A DNA stretch of 64,000 nucleotides from Streptomyces cynarae (GTDB lineage: Bacteria > Actinomycetota > Actinomycetes > Streptomycetales > Streptomycetaceae): NCBI RefSeq assembly GCF_025642135.1, contig NZ_CP106793.1, forward strand, positions 3,393,001 through 3,457,000, read 5' to 3'. The position numbers and the translations under genes were made by a program. Within the stretch, counting starts at the first letter, position 1, and each line of letters begins with the position of its first letter. Positions 44,657-54,005 of this stretch are shown here, piece by piece. A model generated the notes under the pieces. The model worked only from the letters and a program-made list of their open reading frames with translations, was not told the DNA's origin and did no database searches.

Positions 44657-44704
44657 GGGACCAGTATCCGTGGGCGACCCGTGGCCGCCGCGCCCGCCTG
44701 CGGG

Positions 44705-45106
44705 CTAGGACGACGTGCAGACCTTCGTCAGTTCGCCCGCCGCGTTGGTCACCGGGGCCACGTCGGGGGTCTTGTCGCCGTTCTTCATCGCGTCCCGGAT
44801 GCCGGTGACCGCCTTGCGCAGGTCGTCGACCGCCTTGTTGACGTCGACGTCATCGGTCTTGTCGCCGATCTTGTCGAGGTTCTTCTCGATGGAGTCGAGG
44901 GCCTCGTCCGTCTGCGTCGGGTCGTTCGCCGCGTTCTCGACGGCCTGCTGGAGGCCGGTGACGCTGTCGGCTATGGCGTCGGCGGTCTGGACGCAGTCGA
45001 TGGCCTTGTTCACGGCGTCGCAGCCCGCGCTCGCGCCGACGGCGGCGAGGACGGCGACGGCCGCGAGAGCGGCGGTGGCGATGCGTCGGCGGTGGCGCGC
45101 GGCCAT
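44705..45106 (-). CDS. Small secreted lipoprotein
   Basis: A 133-residue protein. A basic start and hydrophobic core (IATAALAAVAVLAAVG) end in the lipobox ASAGC, so the mature protein would be lipid-anchored at the cysteine. The rest is a charged helical domain (about 80 residues with repeated EN/DD/DK) finishing with a Cys near the C-terminus (TKVCTSS) that could bond with the internal DCVQT cysteine. Function unknown. It lies between rph and rdgB on the same strand. Confidence 0.78.
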   Translation of the reverse strand: MAARHRRRIATAALAAVAVLAAVGASAGCDAVNKAIDCVQTADAIADSVTGLQQAVENAANDPTQTDEALDSIEKNLDKIGDKTDDVDVNKAVDDLRKAVTGIRDAMKNGDKTPDVAPVTNAAGELTKVCTSS

Positions 45107-45134
45107 GGAGCGGTTCCCTCTCCGTGGGTGGTGA

Positions 45135-45170
45135 CGGTGGGGCGCGCGGTGTCGTCCGTGCGCCCCACCG
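45135..45170 (-). terminator. Hairpin between rph and the lipoprotein gene
   Basis: CGGTGGGGCGC and GCGCCCCACCG form an 11-bp stem with a 14-base loop, downstream of rph on the minus strand and upstream of the lipoprotein start. Confidence 0.6.
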
Positions 45171-45198
45171 AGGTCACTCCTGAAAACGCCGTATCGCG

Positions 45199-45930
45199 CT
45201 ACGCGGTTGCCTCCAGGGCCGCCCGCTGGATCGCCGTGAGCTGTTCGCAGCCCGCCGTCGCGAGGTCGAGGAGGGCGTTCAGTTCCCCGCGGTCGAAGGG
45301 TGTCGCCTCCGCCGTGCCCTGGACCTCGACGAAGCGGCCGTCGCCGGTGCAGACGACGTTCATGTCGGTCTCCGCGCGGACGTCCTCCTCGTAGCAGAGG
45401 TCGAGGAGCGGCACGCCGGCCACGATGCCCACGGAGACGGCCGAGACGGTGCCGGTCAGCGGCTGCCGGGTGGCCTTGATGAGCTTCCTGCGCTGCGCCC
45501 AGGCGACGGCGTCGGCGAGTGCCACGTACGCGCCGGTGATCGCGGCGGTGCGGGTGCCGCCGTCGGCCTGGAGGACGTCGCAGTCGAGGACGACGGTGTT
45601 CTCGCCGAGTGACTTGGTGTCGACGACGGCGCGCAGGGAGCGGCCGATGAGGCGGCTGATCTCGTGCGTACGGCCGCCGATCCTGCCCTTGACCGACTCG
45701 CGGTCGCCGCGGGTGTTGGTGGAGCGGGGCAGCATGGCGTACTCCGCGGTGACCCAGCCCTCTCCGCTGCCCTTGCGCCAGCGCGGCACGCCTTCGGTGA
45801 GGGAGGCGGTGCAGAGGACCTTCGTGTCGCCGAAGGAGACGAGGACGGAGCCCTCGGCGTGCTTGCTCCAGCCGCGCTCGATGGTGACCGGGCGGAGCTG
45901 TTCGGGGGTGCGGCCGTCGATTCGAGACAT
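45199..45930 (-). CDS. rph: Ribonuclease PH
   Basis: A 243-residue phosphorolytic exoribonuclease. Key segments are [25 protein letters not shown] and [17 protein letters not shown] (basic residues for tRNA and phosphate), [14 protein letters not shown], and [24 protein letters not shown] with the phosphate-binding GGTRTA. The C-terminus [20 protein letters not shown] is complete. It trims tRNA 3' ends using inorganic phosphate. ATG 45930 fits the family N-terminus ([14 protein letters not shown]). Confidence 0.96.
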   Translation of the reverse strand: MSRIDGRTPEQLRPVTIERGWSKHAEGSVLVSFGDTKVLCTASLTEGVPRWRKGSGEGWVTAEYAMLPRSTNTRGDRESVKGRIGGRTHEISRLIGRSLRAVVDTKSLGENTVVLDCDVLQADGGTRTAAITGAYVALADAVAWAQRRKLIKATRQPLTGTVSAVSVGIVAGVPLLDLCYEEDVRAETDMNVVCTGDGRFVEVQGTAEATPFDRGELNALLDLATAGCEQLTAIQRAALEATA

Positions 45931-45956
45931 GGCGCCGAGCCTATCCGTAACTGCGT

Positions 45957-45989
45957 CAGGGGCCTCTCCCGCGGTGGGAGAGGCCCCTG
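45957..45989. terminator. Strong hairpin between the EIIB gene and rph
   Basis: CAGGGGCCTCTCCC and GGGAGAGGCCCCTG form a perfect 14-bp stem with a 5-base loop. It lies 39 bp downstream of the EIIB stop on the minus strand. Confidence 0.85.
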
Positions 45990-46028
45990 GGCACCTGCGT
46001 CCGCGTACGGGTGTGTGAGCGGGCGGGC

Positions 46029-46262
46029 TCACATCATGTCTTCGATCTCCGCGGCGATCGGGTCGGCGTCGGTGCCGATGACGACCTGGATGGCGGTGCC
46101 CATCTTGACGACGCCGTGGGCGCCGGCGGCCTTCAGGGCGGCCTCGTCGACCAGCGAGGCGTCGTGCACCTCGGTGCGGAGCCGGGTGATGCAGCCCTCG
46201 ATCTCGTCGATGTTGTCGATGCCGCCGAGCCCGGCAACGATCTTCTCAGCCTTGCTGGCCAT
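46029..46262 (-). CDS. nagF: PTS EIIB component, N-acetylglucosamine type
   Basis: A 77-residue stand-alone glucose-family EIIB domain with the phosphorylation site Cys24 in [11 protein letters not shown]. In Streptomyces the GlcNAc PTS uses a separate EIIB (NagF) and EIIC (NagE2); the divergent EIIC gene here fits. It passes phosphate from EIIA to the sugar at the membrane. A DasR-type dre site lies 36 bp upstream of the start. Confidence 0.9.
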   Translation of the reverse strand: MASKAEKIVAGLGGIDNIDEIEGCITRLRTEVHDASLVDEAALKAAGAHGVVKMGTAIQVVIGTDADPIAAEIEDMM

Positions 46263-46297
46263 GTCCTTACTCCCTGAGCCGAACCGCTGTGTCGAAA

Positions 46298-46313
46298 ACT
46301 GGTCTACACCACC
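46298..46313 (-). promoter_or_regulatory. dre-like DasR operator upstream of EIIB gene
   Basis: ACTGGTCTACACCACC matches the DasR consensus ACTGGTCTAGACCACT at 14 of 16 positions. It lies just upstream of the EIIB start, as expected for repression relieved by glucosamine-6-phosphate. Confidence 0.85.
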
Positions 46314-46450
46314 CCGGGAACGCCCGCAAAGCGCCGGGCCAGAACACCGCGCCCGTCTACGTGGCCTTTATCACGAGTGCGGCATTTGCACCCCGTCTGT
46401 CCGAGGCCACAGAATTCATGGGTTCCTTATCCCGCCTTCACCGTGCTACA

Positions 46451-46481
46451 ACAGGTCTACACCACAGGTGGTGTAGACCAC
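46451..46481 (+). promoter_or_regulatory. Two adjacent dre-like DasR sites forming a 26-bp inverted repeat
   Basis: ACAGGTCTACACCACA (46451-46466) and AGGTGGTGTAGACCAC (46466-46481) are both dre-like. Together GGTCTACACCAC-AG-GTGGTGTAGACC is a perfect inverted repeat (46454-46479). It lies 70 bp upstream of the EIIC start. Confidence 0.85.
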
Positions 46482-46550
46482 ACGGGGCTGTTTCACCCCG
46501 TTCACTCCCCCCTTCCCGTCCCCCGGGCAGCCCCGGCACATGGAGGAAGT

Positions 46551-47804
46551 ATGAGCACCGCCACCGAGACAACGGCGGCCCCCGCGAAGAAGCGGGGTTC
46601 CGGTCTGTTCCAGGGCCTGCAGAAGGTCGGCCGCAGCCTTCAGCTCCCGATCGCCGTGCTGCCGGCGGCGGGCATCCTGCTCCGGCTGGGGCAGCCCGAC
46701 GTGTTCGGTGACGACGGACTCGGCTGGCACAAGGTCGCCTCCGTCTTCGCGACCGCGGGCGGAGCCGTGTTCGACAACCTGCCCCTGCTCTTCTGCGTCG
46801 GCGTCGCGATCGGCTTCGCCAAGAAGTCGGACGGCTCCACCGCGCTCGCGGCCCTGGTCGGCTTCCTCGTCTACAGCAACGTCCTCAAGGCGTTCCCGCT
46901 GTCCGAGCAGCACATCGAGAACGGCAAGATAGTCGAGGCGACGTACAACAACCCGGGCGTCCTCGGCGGCATCCTGCTGGGTCTGCTGTCCGCCGTGCTG
47001 TGGCAGCGGTTCCACCGCACCAAGCTGGTGGACTGGCTCGGCTTCTTCAACGGCCGCCGGCTCGTCCCGATCATCATGGCGTTCGTCGGCACGGTCTTCG
47101 GCGTCTTCTTCGGCCTGGTCTGGGAGCCGATCGGTAACGGCATCTCCGACGTCGGCAAGTGGATCACCGGTCTCGGCGCCGTGGGCGCGGGTCTGTTCGG
47201 TCTGATCAACCGCGCGCTGATCCCGGTCGGCATGCACCAGTTCGTGAACGCCGTCTCCTGGTTCCAGATCGGCGACTACAAGAACTCCGCGGGCGTCATC
47301 GTGCACGGCGACCTGAACCGCTTCTTCGCCGGTGACCCGACCGCCGGACAGTTCATGTCGGGCTTCTTCCCGATCATGATGTTCGGTCTGCCGGCCGCCG
47401 CGCTCGCCATCGCGCACACCGCCCGCCCCGAGCGCCGCAAGGCCGTCATGGGTCTGATGCTCTCGGTCGCGCTGACGTCCTTCGTCACCGGTGTCACCGA
47501 GCCGATCGAGTTCTCGTTCATGTTCATCGCCCCGGTGCTGTACGGGATCCACGCGGTCCTCACCGCGCTGTCCATGGCGATCACCTGGGCGCTCGGCGTC
47601 CACGCCGGCTTCACGTTCTCGGCCGGTGCGATCGACTACCTCCTGAACTGGAACCTCGCCACCAAGCCCTGGCTGATCATCCCGATCGGCCTGGTGTTCG
47701 GAGCGATCTACTACTTCGTCTTCCGGTTCGCCATCGTCAAGTTCAACCTCACCACCCCGGGCCGCGAGCCCGAGGAGGAGGTCGAGGACCTGACCAAGGC
47801 CTGA
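46551..47804 (+). CDS. nagE2: PTS EIIC permease for N-acetylglucosamine
   Basis: A 417-residue glucose-family EIIC. LPIAVLPAAGILLRLGQPD and FDNLPLLFCVGVAIGFAKK lie at the N-terminal helices. The sugar-binding re-entrant region has VTGVTEPIEFSFMFIAP with the conserved Glu of the (T/N)EPIEF motif, and IPVGMHQFVN lies before it. About ten membrane segments; no fused EIIB or EIIA. GGAGGAAG precedes ATG 46551. With EIIB and the general PTS it imports and phosphorylates GlcNAc, the signal that feeds DasR control of development. The tandem dre sites upstream support DasR repression. Only one EIIC gene is present here. Confidence 0.92.
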   Translation: MSTATETTAAPAKKRGSGLFQGLQKVGRSLQLPIAVLPAAGILLRLGQPDVFGDDGLGWHKVASVFATAGGAVFDNLPLLFCVGVAIGFAKKSDGSTALAALVGFLVYSNVLKAFPLSEQHIENGKIVEATYNNPGVLGGILLGLLSAVLWQRFHRTKLVDWLGFFNGRRLVPIIMAFVGTVFGVFFGLVWEPIGNGISDVGKWITGLGAVGAGLFGLINRALIPVGMHQFVNAVSWFQIGDYKNSAGVIVHGDLNRFFAGDPTAGQFMSGFFPIMMFGLPAAALAIAHTARPERRKAVMGLMLSVALTSFVTGVTEPIEFSFMFIAPVLYGIHAVLTALSMAITWALGVHAGFTFSAGAIDYLLNWNLATKPWLIIPIGLVFGAIYYFVFRFAIVKFNLTTPGREPEEEVEDLTKA

Positions 47805-47820
47805 CCCCCGGGCACAGGAG

Positions 47821-47849
47821 GGCCCCGGAACCAGCGTGGTTCCGGGGCC
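47821..47849 (+). terminator. Terminator after the EIIC gene
   Basis: GGCCCCGGAACCA and TGGTTCCGGGGCC form a perfect 13-bp stem with a 3-base loop. Confidence 0.87.
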
Positions 47850-47868
47850 TTCGTATGCATGGGGGCGG

Positions 47869-48621
47869 CTAGAGCTCGTACGTCGCCCGTGGCACCGCCA
47901 GTTCGACCGGCCCCGGGTAGACCGCGCGGGCGTCCGCCAGGTTGACCTGGGGATCCGTCCACGGCGGGATGTGGGTGAGGACGAGGCGGCGGGCCCGGGC
48001 GCGGGCGGCGGTCTCGCCCGCCTCACGGCCGTTCAGGTGGAGGTTCGGAATGTCCTCCTTGCCGTGGGTGAACGCGGCCTCGCACAGGAACAGGTCCGCG
48101 TCGCGCGCGAGTTCGTCCAGCGCCTCGCTCACACCGGTGTCGCCCGAGTAGGTGAGCGAGCTGCCGCCGTGCTCGATCCGGATGCCGTACGCCTCCACCG
48201 GGTGGCGTACGCGCTCCGTGTGCACGGTGAACGGGCCGATCTCGAACGTGCCCGGTTTGACCGTGTGGAAGTCGAAGACCTCGCTCATCGAGGAGGCCGA
48301 GGGCGTGTCGCCGTAGGCGGTGGTCAGGCGCTGTTCGGTGCCCTCCGGGCCGTAGACCGGGATGGGGGCGCAGCGGCCGCCGTCGTGGCGGTAGTAGCGC
48401 GCGACGAAGTACCCGAGCATGTCGATGAAGTGGTCGGCATGCAGGTGGCTCAGGAAGATGGCGTCAAGGTCGTAGAGACCGCAGTGGCGCTGCAACTCGC
48501 CCAGGGCGCCGTTGCCCATGTCGAGCAGCAGCCGGAAGCCGTCGGCCTCGACGAGGTAGCTCGAGCAGGCCGATTCCGCGGACGGAAACGACCCCGAGCA
48601 GCCGACGACGGTGAGCTTCAT
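47869..48621 (-). CDS. MBL-fold metallohydrolase (RNase Z-like/phosphodiesterase group)
   Basis: A 250-residue metallo-beta-lactamase-fold enzyme. Metal motif H59-L-H61-A-D63-H64 in SHLHADHF; further ligands appear in ERVRHPVEAYGIRI, YSGDTGVSEAL and LVLTHIPPW. The close SGDT and LTHI motifs place it with RNase Z/cyclic nucleotide phosphodiesterase-like proteins, but the tRNase Z exosite arm is not evident. A phosphodiester or lactone substrate is likely. GGAGG precedes ATG 48621 by about 10 bases. Confidence 0.87.
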   Translation of the reverse strand: MKLTVVGCSGSFPSAESACSSYLVEADGFRLLLDMGNGALGELQRHCGLYDLDAIFLSHLHADHFIDMLGYFVARYYRHDGGRCAPIPVYGPEGTEQRLTTAYGDTPSASSMSEVFDFHTVKPGTFEIGPFTVHTERVRHPVEAYGIRIEHGGSSLTYSGDTGVSEALDELARDADLFLCEAAFTHGKEDIPNLHLNGREAGETAARARARRLVLTHIPPWTDPQVNLADARAVYPGPVELAVPRATYEL

Positions 48622-48866
48622 AGAGCTGGAACCTCCGTGGCGGGACGTGCGCAAGGCAGGGACGGGGAACGGTGACGGGGGTCGTGCGGTCCGTCGAGCG
48701 TAAGGCGCAAAAGGGCGGGTAGCTCCTCCGCCAGGGGCCGTTGTGGGGGAACTCACCTGTGGTGTCACCGGTTCGGCTGGAACAAGGGCGCGCGCGGCGC
48801 ACGATACGGCGCACTTGAGTTGCGGAAGGCGGGCAGTGAGGCCAACGCGCCGGTACCGTCATCCAT

Positions 48867-49307
48867 ATGGACACGTCGTGGTGGCTCGCGCTTGCGGCAG
48901 TGGTGCTGCTCGCGCTGGTCGCGACGCTGGTGGACGGATGGGGGCGCGGGCGGCGCCACCGTGCCGCGGCCGCGCGTCCGCCGGGGCGTGCCCGGGTGCA
49001 TCCGCGGCCGGCCGAGATCTGGTGGGCGAGCGTGCCCTACGGGGACCGGCCGGGCGGCAAGGAGCGGCCGTGCCTGGTGCTGACGGTGCGCGGGGACAGC
49101 GCGACGGTCGCGCGGATCACCAGCCGGTACCACGACGGGCGGACGGGCGTGATCCCGCTCCCGCCGGGGTCGGTCGGCGACACCCAGGGGCGGCCCAGCT
49201 TCCTGGAGACGGACGAGCTGCGGGACGTGCCGCTGTGGGACTTCCGGCGCCGGGTGGGGGTGGTGGACCCCGCGCTGTGGGACCAGGTGCGGTACCTGGC
49301 CGGGTGA
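48867..49307 (+). CDS. Membrane-anchored PemK/MazF-like protein
   Basis: A 146-residue protein. An N-terminal transmembrane helix (WWLALAAVVLLALVATLVDGW, within residues 4-25) precedes a PemK/MazF-like barrel: RPAEIWWASVPYGD, KERPCLVL, ARITSRYH, LETDELRDVPLWDF and VGVVDPALW. Classical MazF toxins are soluble and paired with an antitoxin. No antitoxin gene adjoins here: the next gene is a convergent lipoprotein. The catalytic arginine and serine/threonine of MazF may be partly retained (R of KERPCL, T/S in ARITS). A tethered RNase or a non-toxic membrane protein are both possible. Confidence 0.75.
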   Translation: MDTSWWLALAAVVLLALVATLVDGWGRGRRHRAAAARPPGRARVHPRPAEIWWASVPYGDRPGGKERPCLVLTVRGDSATVARITSRYHDGRTGVIPLPPGSVGDTQGRPSFLETDELRDVPLWDFRRRVGVVDPALWDQVRYLAG

Positions 49308-49325
49308 GCGTGTTCATGGTCAACC

Positions 49326-49892
49326 TCATGGCTTGGTCACCGTGACCGTGACGGTCCACCGCTGGATGCCGAGGCACGACGTCTGGCCGGGGCGTTTGGC
49401 GCACAGCGGGCGGGTGGCGCTCAGCTGTGCGGTGCCGGGCGCGGCGGCGTCGAAGGCGGCCACGGCGTCGCCCGGCTGTACGACGAAACCGGCGTTGGTG
49501 GCCTTCAGCGCCGCGCCGGTGGCGGTGACGGGCGTCCAGGGGCGGTCCTTGGTGCCGTCCAGGGTGAGGCGGATCTGTCCGCCGGTGCTCAGGCACACGG
49601 TGCGGCCGCTGTCGGCGGCGGTGAGCTGCACGTGAGGGGTGCAGCCGGTGGGAGTGGCCGTGGGGGCCGCTGCCCCGGAGGAGGGCGCCGAGGGTGAGGT
49701 CGGGGACGCCGATCCGGACTCGGGCGCCGACGGGGACGCCGGCCCCGAGGCCGACCCGGACACCGACGGGGACGGCGACACCGCGCCGCTGCCGGCCGCT
49801 CCTGGCCCACTGTGCGTGCCGCAGCCCGCGAGCAGGAGCGCCGCTGCCGCGACGGCGATGACAGTGGTCCGCTGAGCGGTGGTACGGCGCAT
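49326..49892 (-). CDS. Secreted lipoprotein
   Basis: A 188-residue protein with signal sequence and lipobox LLLAGC (Cys at about residue 24). A ~60-residue Ser/Pro/Ala/Gly linker follows, then a compact C-terminal domain with three cysteines (CTPH, RTVCLS, RPLCAKRPGQTSC) and strand-like repeats (QIRLTLDG, RWTVTVTV). The domain has the look of a small beta-sandwich on the cell surface. Function unknown. Confidence 0.78.
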   Translation of the reverse strand: MRRTTAQRTTVIAVAAAALLLAGCGTHSGPGAAGSGAVSPSPSVSGSASGPASPSAPESGSASPTSPSAPSSGAAAPTATPTGCTPHVQLTAADSGRTVCLSTGGQIRLTLDGTKDRPWTPVTATGAALKATNAGFVVQPGDAVAAFDAAAPGTAQLSATRPLCAKRPGQTSCLGIQRWTVTVTVTKP

Positions 49893-49975
49893 GAGGGCCG
49901 CCTCTCGTTACTCGTGCCCGTGTGTGCCGGTGTGACGTTTCTCCAGCGCATCAGGATCCCCACGCGCTCGCAAAC

Positions 49976-50006
49976 GGGCCCCGGCCCACACGCCCGGCCG
50001 GGGCCC
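49976..50006 (-). terminator. Terminator of the sedolisin gene
   Basis: GGGCCCCGG and CCGGGGCCC form a 9-bp stem with a 13-base loop, 17 bp beyond the peptidase stop. Confidence 0.7.
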
Positions 50007-50023
50007 CTTCGCGCACAGGTGCG

Positions 50024-52096
50024 TCAGCTGGTCGTCAGGGCGGTGTCGTCGACGACGAAGCTGGTCTGCAGCGAGGAGTCCTCCACGCCGCTGAACTTCA
50101 GGGTGACCGTGGACCCCGCGAACGAGGACAGGTCGAAGGACTTCTGGGTGTAACCGGAGGCCGCGTTGACGTTGGAGTACGTCGCCAGCGTGGTCGACCC
50201 GGCGGTCACCGTCAGCTTGTCGTACGCGGTGCTGCCGGTCTCCGCGGTGTCGATGTGCAGGTAGAAGGTGAGGGTGGCCTTGCAGCCGGACGGGATGGTC
50301 ACCGACTGGGACAGCGTGTCGGTGTGCGAGGAGCCGTATCCGTCGAGCCAGGCGTAGTAGGAGCCGCTGTGCGCCGCCTCACCGCTGCCGTTGGTGATGA
50401 CGCCGCTGGAGGCGCTCCAGGTGGTGTTGCCCGACTCGAAGCCCGGGTTCCCGAGCAGCTGCGCCGAGGAGCAGGTGCCGCCGCCGGAGGAGCCGACCGT
50501 CCAGGTGAAGGAGGTGGAACCGGAGGCGCCGGTCGCGTCCTTGGCGGTGACGGTCACGCTGTAGGTGCCCGCGGTGGAGGCGGTGCCGGAGATCAGGCCG
50601 GTCGAGCTGTTGATCGACAGGCCGGTGGGCAGTCCGGTGGCGCTGTAGGTGAGCGCGGCGCCCGCGCTGTCCGTCGCCTTGATCTGCAGGCTGACCGAGC
50701 TGCCGGTCGTGGTGGACTGGTTGCCCGGGTTGGTGACGGTCACCGTGTTGCCGGTGCTGCTGCCGGAGGAGAAGGCGGTCGTGCCGTTGGGGGTGCCCCA
50801 GCCGGTCGGGCCGTCGTAGCCGGTGCCCGCGGTGCAGAAGTACGAGGTCGAGCAGGAGCCGTTGCTGCCGCTGGTGACGTCGTACAGGTTGCTCGTGTGC
50901 GAGTAGGGGTACTTCGCCGGGTAGTCGCTGGAGCCCGGGGTGCCCGCGAGGGCGTAGACGCCGGCGATGATCGGGGCGGAGGCGCTGGTGCCGCCGTAGA
51001 CCGCCCAGCCGGAGCCGCCGTAGGTGTCGTAGACCGCGACGCCGGTGGCCGGGTCGGCGACCGCGGAGACGTCGGCCTCCATGCGCTTGGAGCAGCCGGT
51101 GTCGGTCTGCCAGCTCGGCTTCGGGTCGTAGGCGGAGCAGCCGGAGCCGGTGCCCTCGGTGGAGCTGGTGTGCCAGACGCTCTCGCTCCAGCCGCGGGAG
51201 TTGGAGGCGGTGGTCAGCGCGGTGCCGCCGACGGCGGTGACGTACTGGGAGGTCGCCGGGTACTCGGCGCCGTAGGCGGAGTCGCCCGCGGAGACCGTGA
51301 TCGCGACGCCCGGGTGCTTGAAGTAGGAGGTGTCCTCGCTGGTCTGGGAGGAGGACTCGGAGCCGCCCCAGCTGTTGGAGACGAACTTGGCGCCCAGCGA
51401 GACGGCCTCGTTCTCGGCGATGCCGAGGTCGGTGTCGTTGGCGGAGTTGGCCTCGACGAGGATGATGCTGCAGTTGGGGCAGACGGCGCTGACCATGTCG
51501 ACGTCGAGCGCCTCCTCACCGGCCCACCCGGAGTCGTTCGTGGGCAGCGAGGTGGTCGAACCGGTCTGGCTGACCTGCTTGAAGCAGCCGTTGGCCTTGG
51601 TGCACGCCGACAGGCCGTACGTCGAGCGGTAGGTGGCCAGGTCGGACTCGGCGTTGGGGTCGTTGTAGGCGTCGACCACCGCGACGGTCAGGCCGGAGCC
51701 GCCGGTCGAGGGCAGGTTGTAGGCGCTGTGCAGGTTGGCGGGACTCAGTCCGGAAGGCGCGGCGGCGGCGAGGGCCGAGGCCAGCCGCTGCTCGATGTCG
51801 GTGCGGCGCTGGGCGAAGCAGGACGCCTGGCCGGGCTTCGCGGTGGCGCACAGGTGCTGGGTCGGGACCTTCTGGCCGGCCTTGCCGGTCGAGTGGACGG
51901 TCTGCCGCTGGGGGTCGGTGAGCGCCTTGGCGTTCTGGGACGTGCGCGTGGTGTGCGCGGTGGCGGTGGGCGCCGTCTGCGCGCCCGCGGGCGGGGCCGC
52001 CAGGAACCCGGCGACGGTGAGGGTGAGGGCCGGGACGGCGGCGGTCAGGAGTCTTCGAAGACTCCGGCGCCGCTTGTTGAGGCGTGACTCACGCAT
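50024..52096 (-). CDS. Secreted S53 (sedolisin-type) serine peptidase with Ig-like and C-terminal jelly-roll domains
   Basis: A 690-residue exoprotein. A long Sec signal peptide (about 40 residues, ending GAQTAP) and a short propeptide precede the catalytic domain. E194-x3-D198 (GEEALDVDM) and Ser371 in GGTSASAPI give the Glu/Asp/Ser triad of S53 peptidases; oxyanion Asp candidates lie between. A putative Ig domain ([19 protein letters not shown], ~490-570) and a C-terminal carbohydrate-binding-like domain ([10 protein letters not shown] to end) follow. It would degrade extracellular protein, probably at low pH. ATG 52096 is the only start in front of the signal. Confidence 0.9.
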   Translation of the reverse strand: MRESRLNKRRRSLRRLLTAAVPALTLTVAGFLAAPPAGAQTAPTATAHTTRTSQNAKALTDPQRQTVHSTGKAGQKVPTQHLCATAKPGQASCFAQRRTDIEQRLASALAAAAPSGLSPANLHSAYNLPSTGGSGLTVAVVDAYNDPNAESDLATYRSTYGLSACTKANGCFKQVSQTGSTTSLPTNDSGWAGEEALDVDMVSAVCPNCSIILVEANSANDTDLGIAENEAVSLGAKFVSNSWGGSESSSQTSEDTSYFKHPGVAITVSAGDSAYGAEYPATSQYVTAVGGTALTTASNSRGWSESVWHTSSTEGTGSGCSAYDPKPSWQTDTGCSKRMEADVSAVADPATGVAVYDTYGGSGWAVYGGTSASAPIIAGVYALAGTPGSSDYPAKYPYSHTSNLYDVTSGSNGSCSTSYFCTAGTGYDGPTGWGTPNGTTAFSSGSSTGNTVTVTNPGNQSTTTGSSVSLQIKATDSAGAALTYSATGLPTGLSINSSTGLISGTASTAGTYSVTVTAKDATGASGSTSFTWTVGSSGGGTCSSAQLLGNPGFESGNTTWSASSGVITNGSGEAAHSGSYYAWLDGYGSSHTDTLSQSVTIPSGCKATLTFYLHIDTAETGSTAYDKLTVTAGSTTLATYSNVNAASGYTQKSFDLSSFAGSTVTLKFSGVEDSSLQTSFVVDDTALTTS

Positions 52097-52238
52097 GGGG
52101 GTGTTGCCTCCATCGGTCGAGGCCGGCACCGCGCGGGCCTGGGTGGGGCCGTACGCGGAACCACAGCCGGAAGTGGGGATTCGCGAGCCGAGTGCAGGCC
52201 GTGACGCGCGTAGCGGCGGTGGGACGCGAGTCATGGGC

Positions 52239-52267
52239 ATGACACTTAGAACACCCTGCGATGTCAA
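52239..52267 (-). promoter_or_regulatory. Candidate promoter of the sedolisin gene
   Basis: On the minus strand TTGACA (+ 52262-52267) is 17 bp from TGTCAT (+ 52239-52244), about 140 bp upstream of the start. The -35 is perfect and the -10 is weak. It is part of the 322-bp gap 52097-52418, which otherwise holds only the cysM terminator. Confidence 0.4.
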
Positions 52268-52364
52268 TGAGCGCGACATGACAGGACGGGCAGAACGTAG
52301 CCCCGCACGCCCCCGAAAGGCTCCCCCGGGAGAAGATCTTTGCCGCACCGTAGGCAACGCTTAG

Positions 52365-52382
52365 CCCCCTCATAGGAGGGGG
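52365..52382 (-). terminator. Short GC hairpin after cysM
   Basis: CCCCCTC and GAGGGGG form a 7-bp stem with a 4-base loop in the gap downstream of cysM. Confidence 0.5.
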
Positions 52383-52418
52383 TTGGCGCTTCGATGAGAG
52401 GCGGGCCCTGCCGAGGGC

Positions 52419-53390
<972 letters not shown>

Positions 53391-53669
53391 TCAGGCCATG
53401 CCGCCGGCGACGGCCGGCAGGATCGTCACGTTGTCGCCGTCGGCGACCTTGGTGTTGATGCCGTCGAGGAAGCGGACGTCCTCGTCGTTCAGGTAGACGT
53501 TCACGAAGCGGCGCAGCTCGCCGCCGTCCACGATGCGGGCCTGGATGCCCGGGTGACGGGTCTCGAGGTCGGCGAACAGGTCGGCGAGGGTCTCCCCGGT
53601 GCCTTCCACCGCCTTCTGGCCGTCGGTGTACTGGCGGAGGATGGTCGGGATGCGGACCTCGATGGCCAT
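53391..53669 (-). CDS. cysO: Sulfur carrier protein CysO (MoaD/ThiS family) with blocked C-terminus
   Basis: A 92-residue ubiquitin-fold protein (IEVRIPTILRQYT, LADLFADLETRHPGIQARI, VNVYLNDEDVRFLDG, DGDNVTILPAVAGG). The di-glycine is followed by two extra residues, so the product ends GGMA rather than GG. It should be processed, most simply by the Mec-like JAMM protease nearby, before it can be adenylated and loaded with sulfur. It lies between cysM and the leader peptide ORF. Confidence 0.93.
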   Translation of the reverse strand: MAIEVRIPTILRQYTDGQKAVEGTGETLADLFADLETRHPGIQARIVDGGELRRFVNVYLNDEDVRFLDGINTKVADGDNVTILPAVAGGMA

Positions 53670-53788
53670 GGTTGCGGGCTCCTGTCGGAAGGATGGCGGG
53701 TCGGAGAGCGCGCGGCGGCGCGAGAACGTGCGTGGTGGTACGCGGGTCGGGCGCCGCGGCTCACGGCCGTACGGCGGCAGGGACAGCG

Positions 53789-53884
53789 TCAACAGATGGC
53801 GCTGGCGAGCCTGCACAGGTCGACGTGCAGCCGCGCCACGAGCAGTGCGCCCGGCGTCTTGTCGCTCACGTCGTTCAGAACCAT
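53789..53884 (-). CDS. Leader peptide ORF upstream of cysO-cysM (putative cysteine attenuator)
   Basis: A 31-codon ORF from ATG 53884 to TGA 53789 encodes a peptide ending HVDLCRLASAIC. The (R/H)HVDLxR...SAIC ending is the hallmark of the short 'putative leader peptides' found upstream of sulfur-metabolism genes in Streptomyces. The two cysteine codons, the last one directly before the stop, suggest ribosome stalling when cysteinyl-tRNA is scarce. It ends 120 bp before cysO. Confidence 0.8.
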   Translation of the reverse strand: MVLNDVSDKTPGALLVARLHVDLCRLASAIC

Positions 53885-54005
53885 GCGCTCATCGTAACGA
53901 TTCCCCACCCGCCCCCCGGAGTGTGATCTCGCTGTTCGGACAGATTTCATCCGAGGCGCGAGACGGGAGGTCGGCCACCGGGATCAGGGGCGGACGACTG
54001 CGGGG

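Noticed and set aside
46446-48026. 526-codon minus-strand frame opposite the PTS EIIC gene
   Set aside because: Shadow of a clear EIIC gene; composition is Arg/Gln/Asp/Glu filler without a fold.
49922-52087. 721-codon plus-strand frame opposite the sedolisin gene
   Set aside because: Gly/Arg/Val-rich shadow; the minus strand has signal peptide and catalytic residues.
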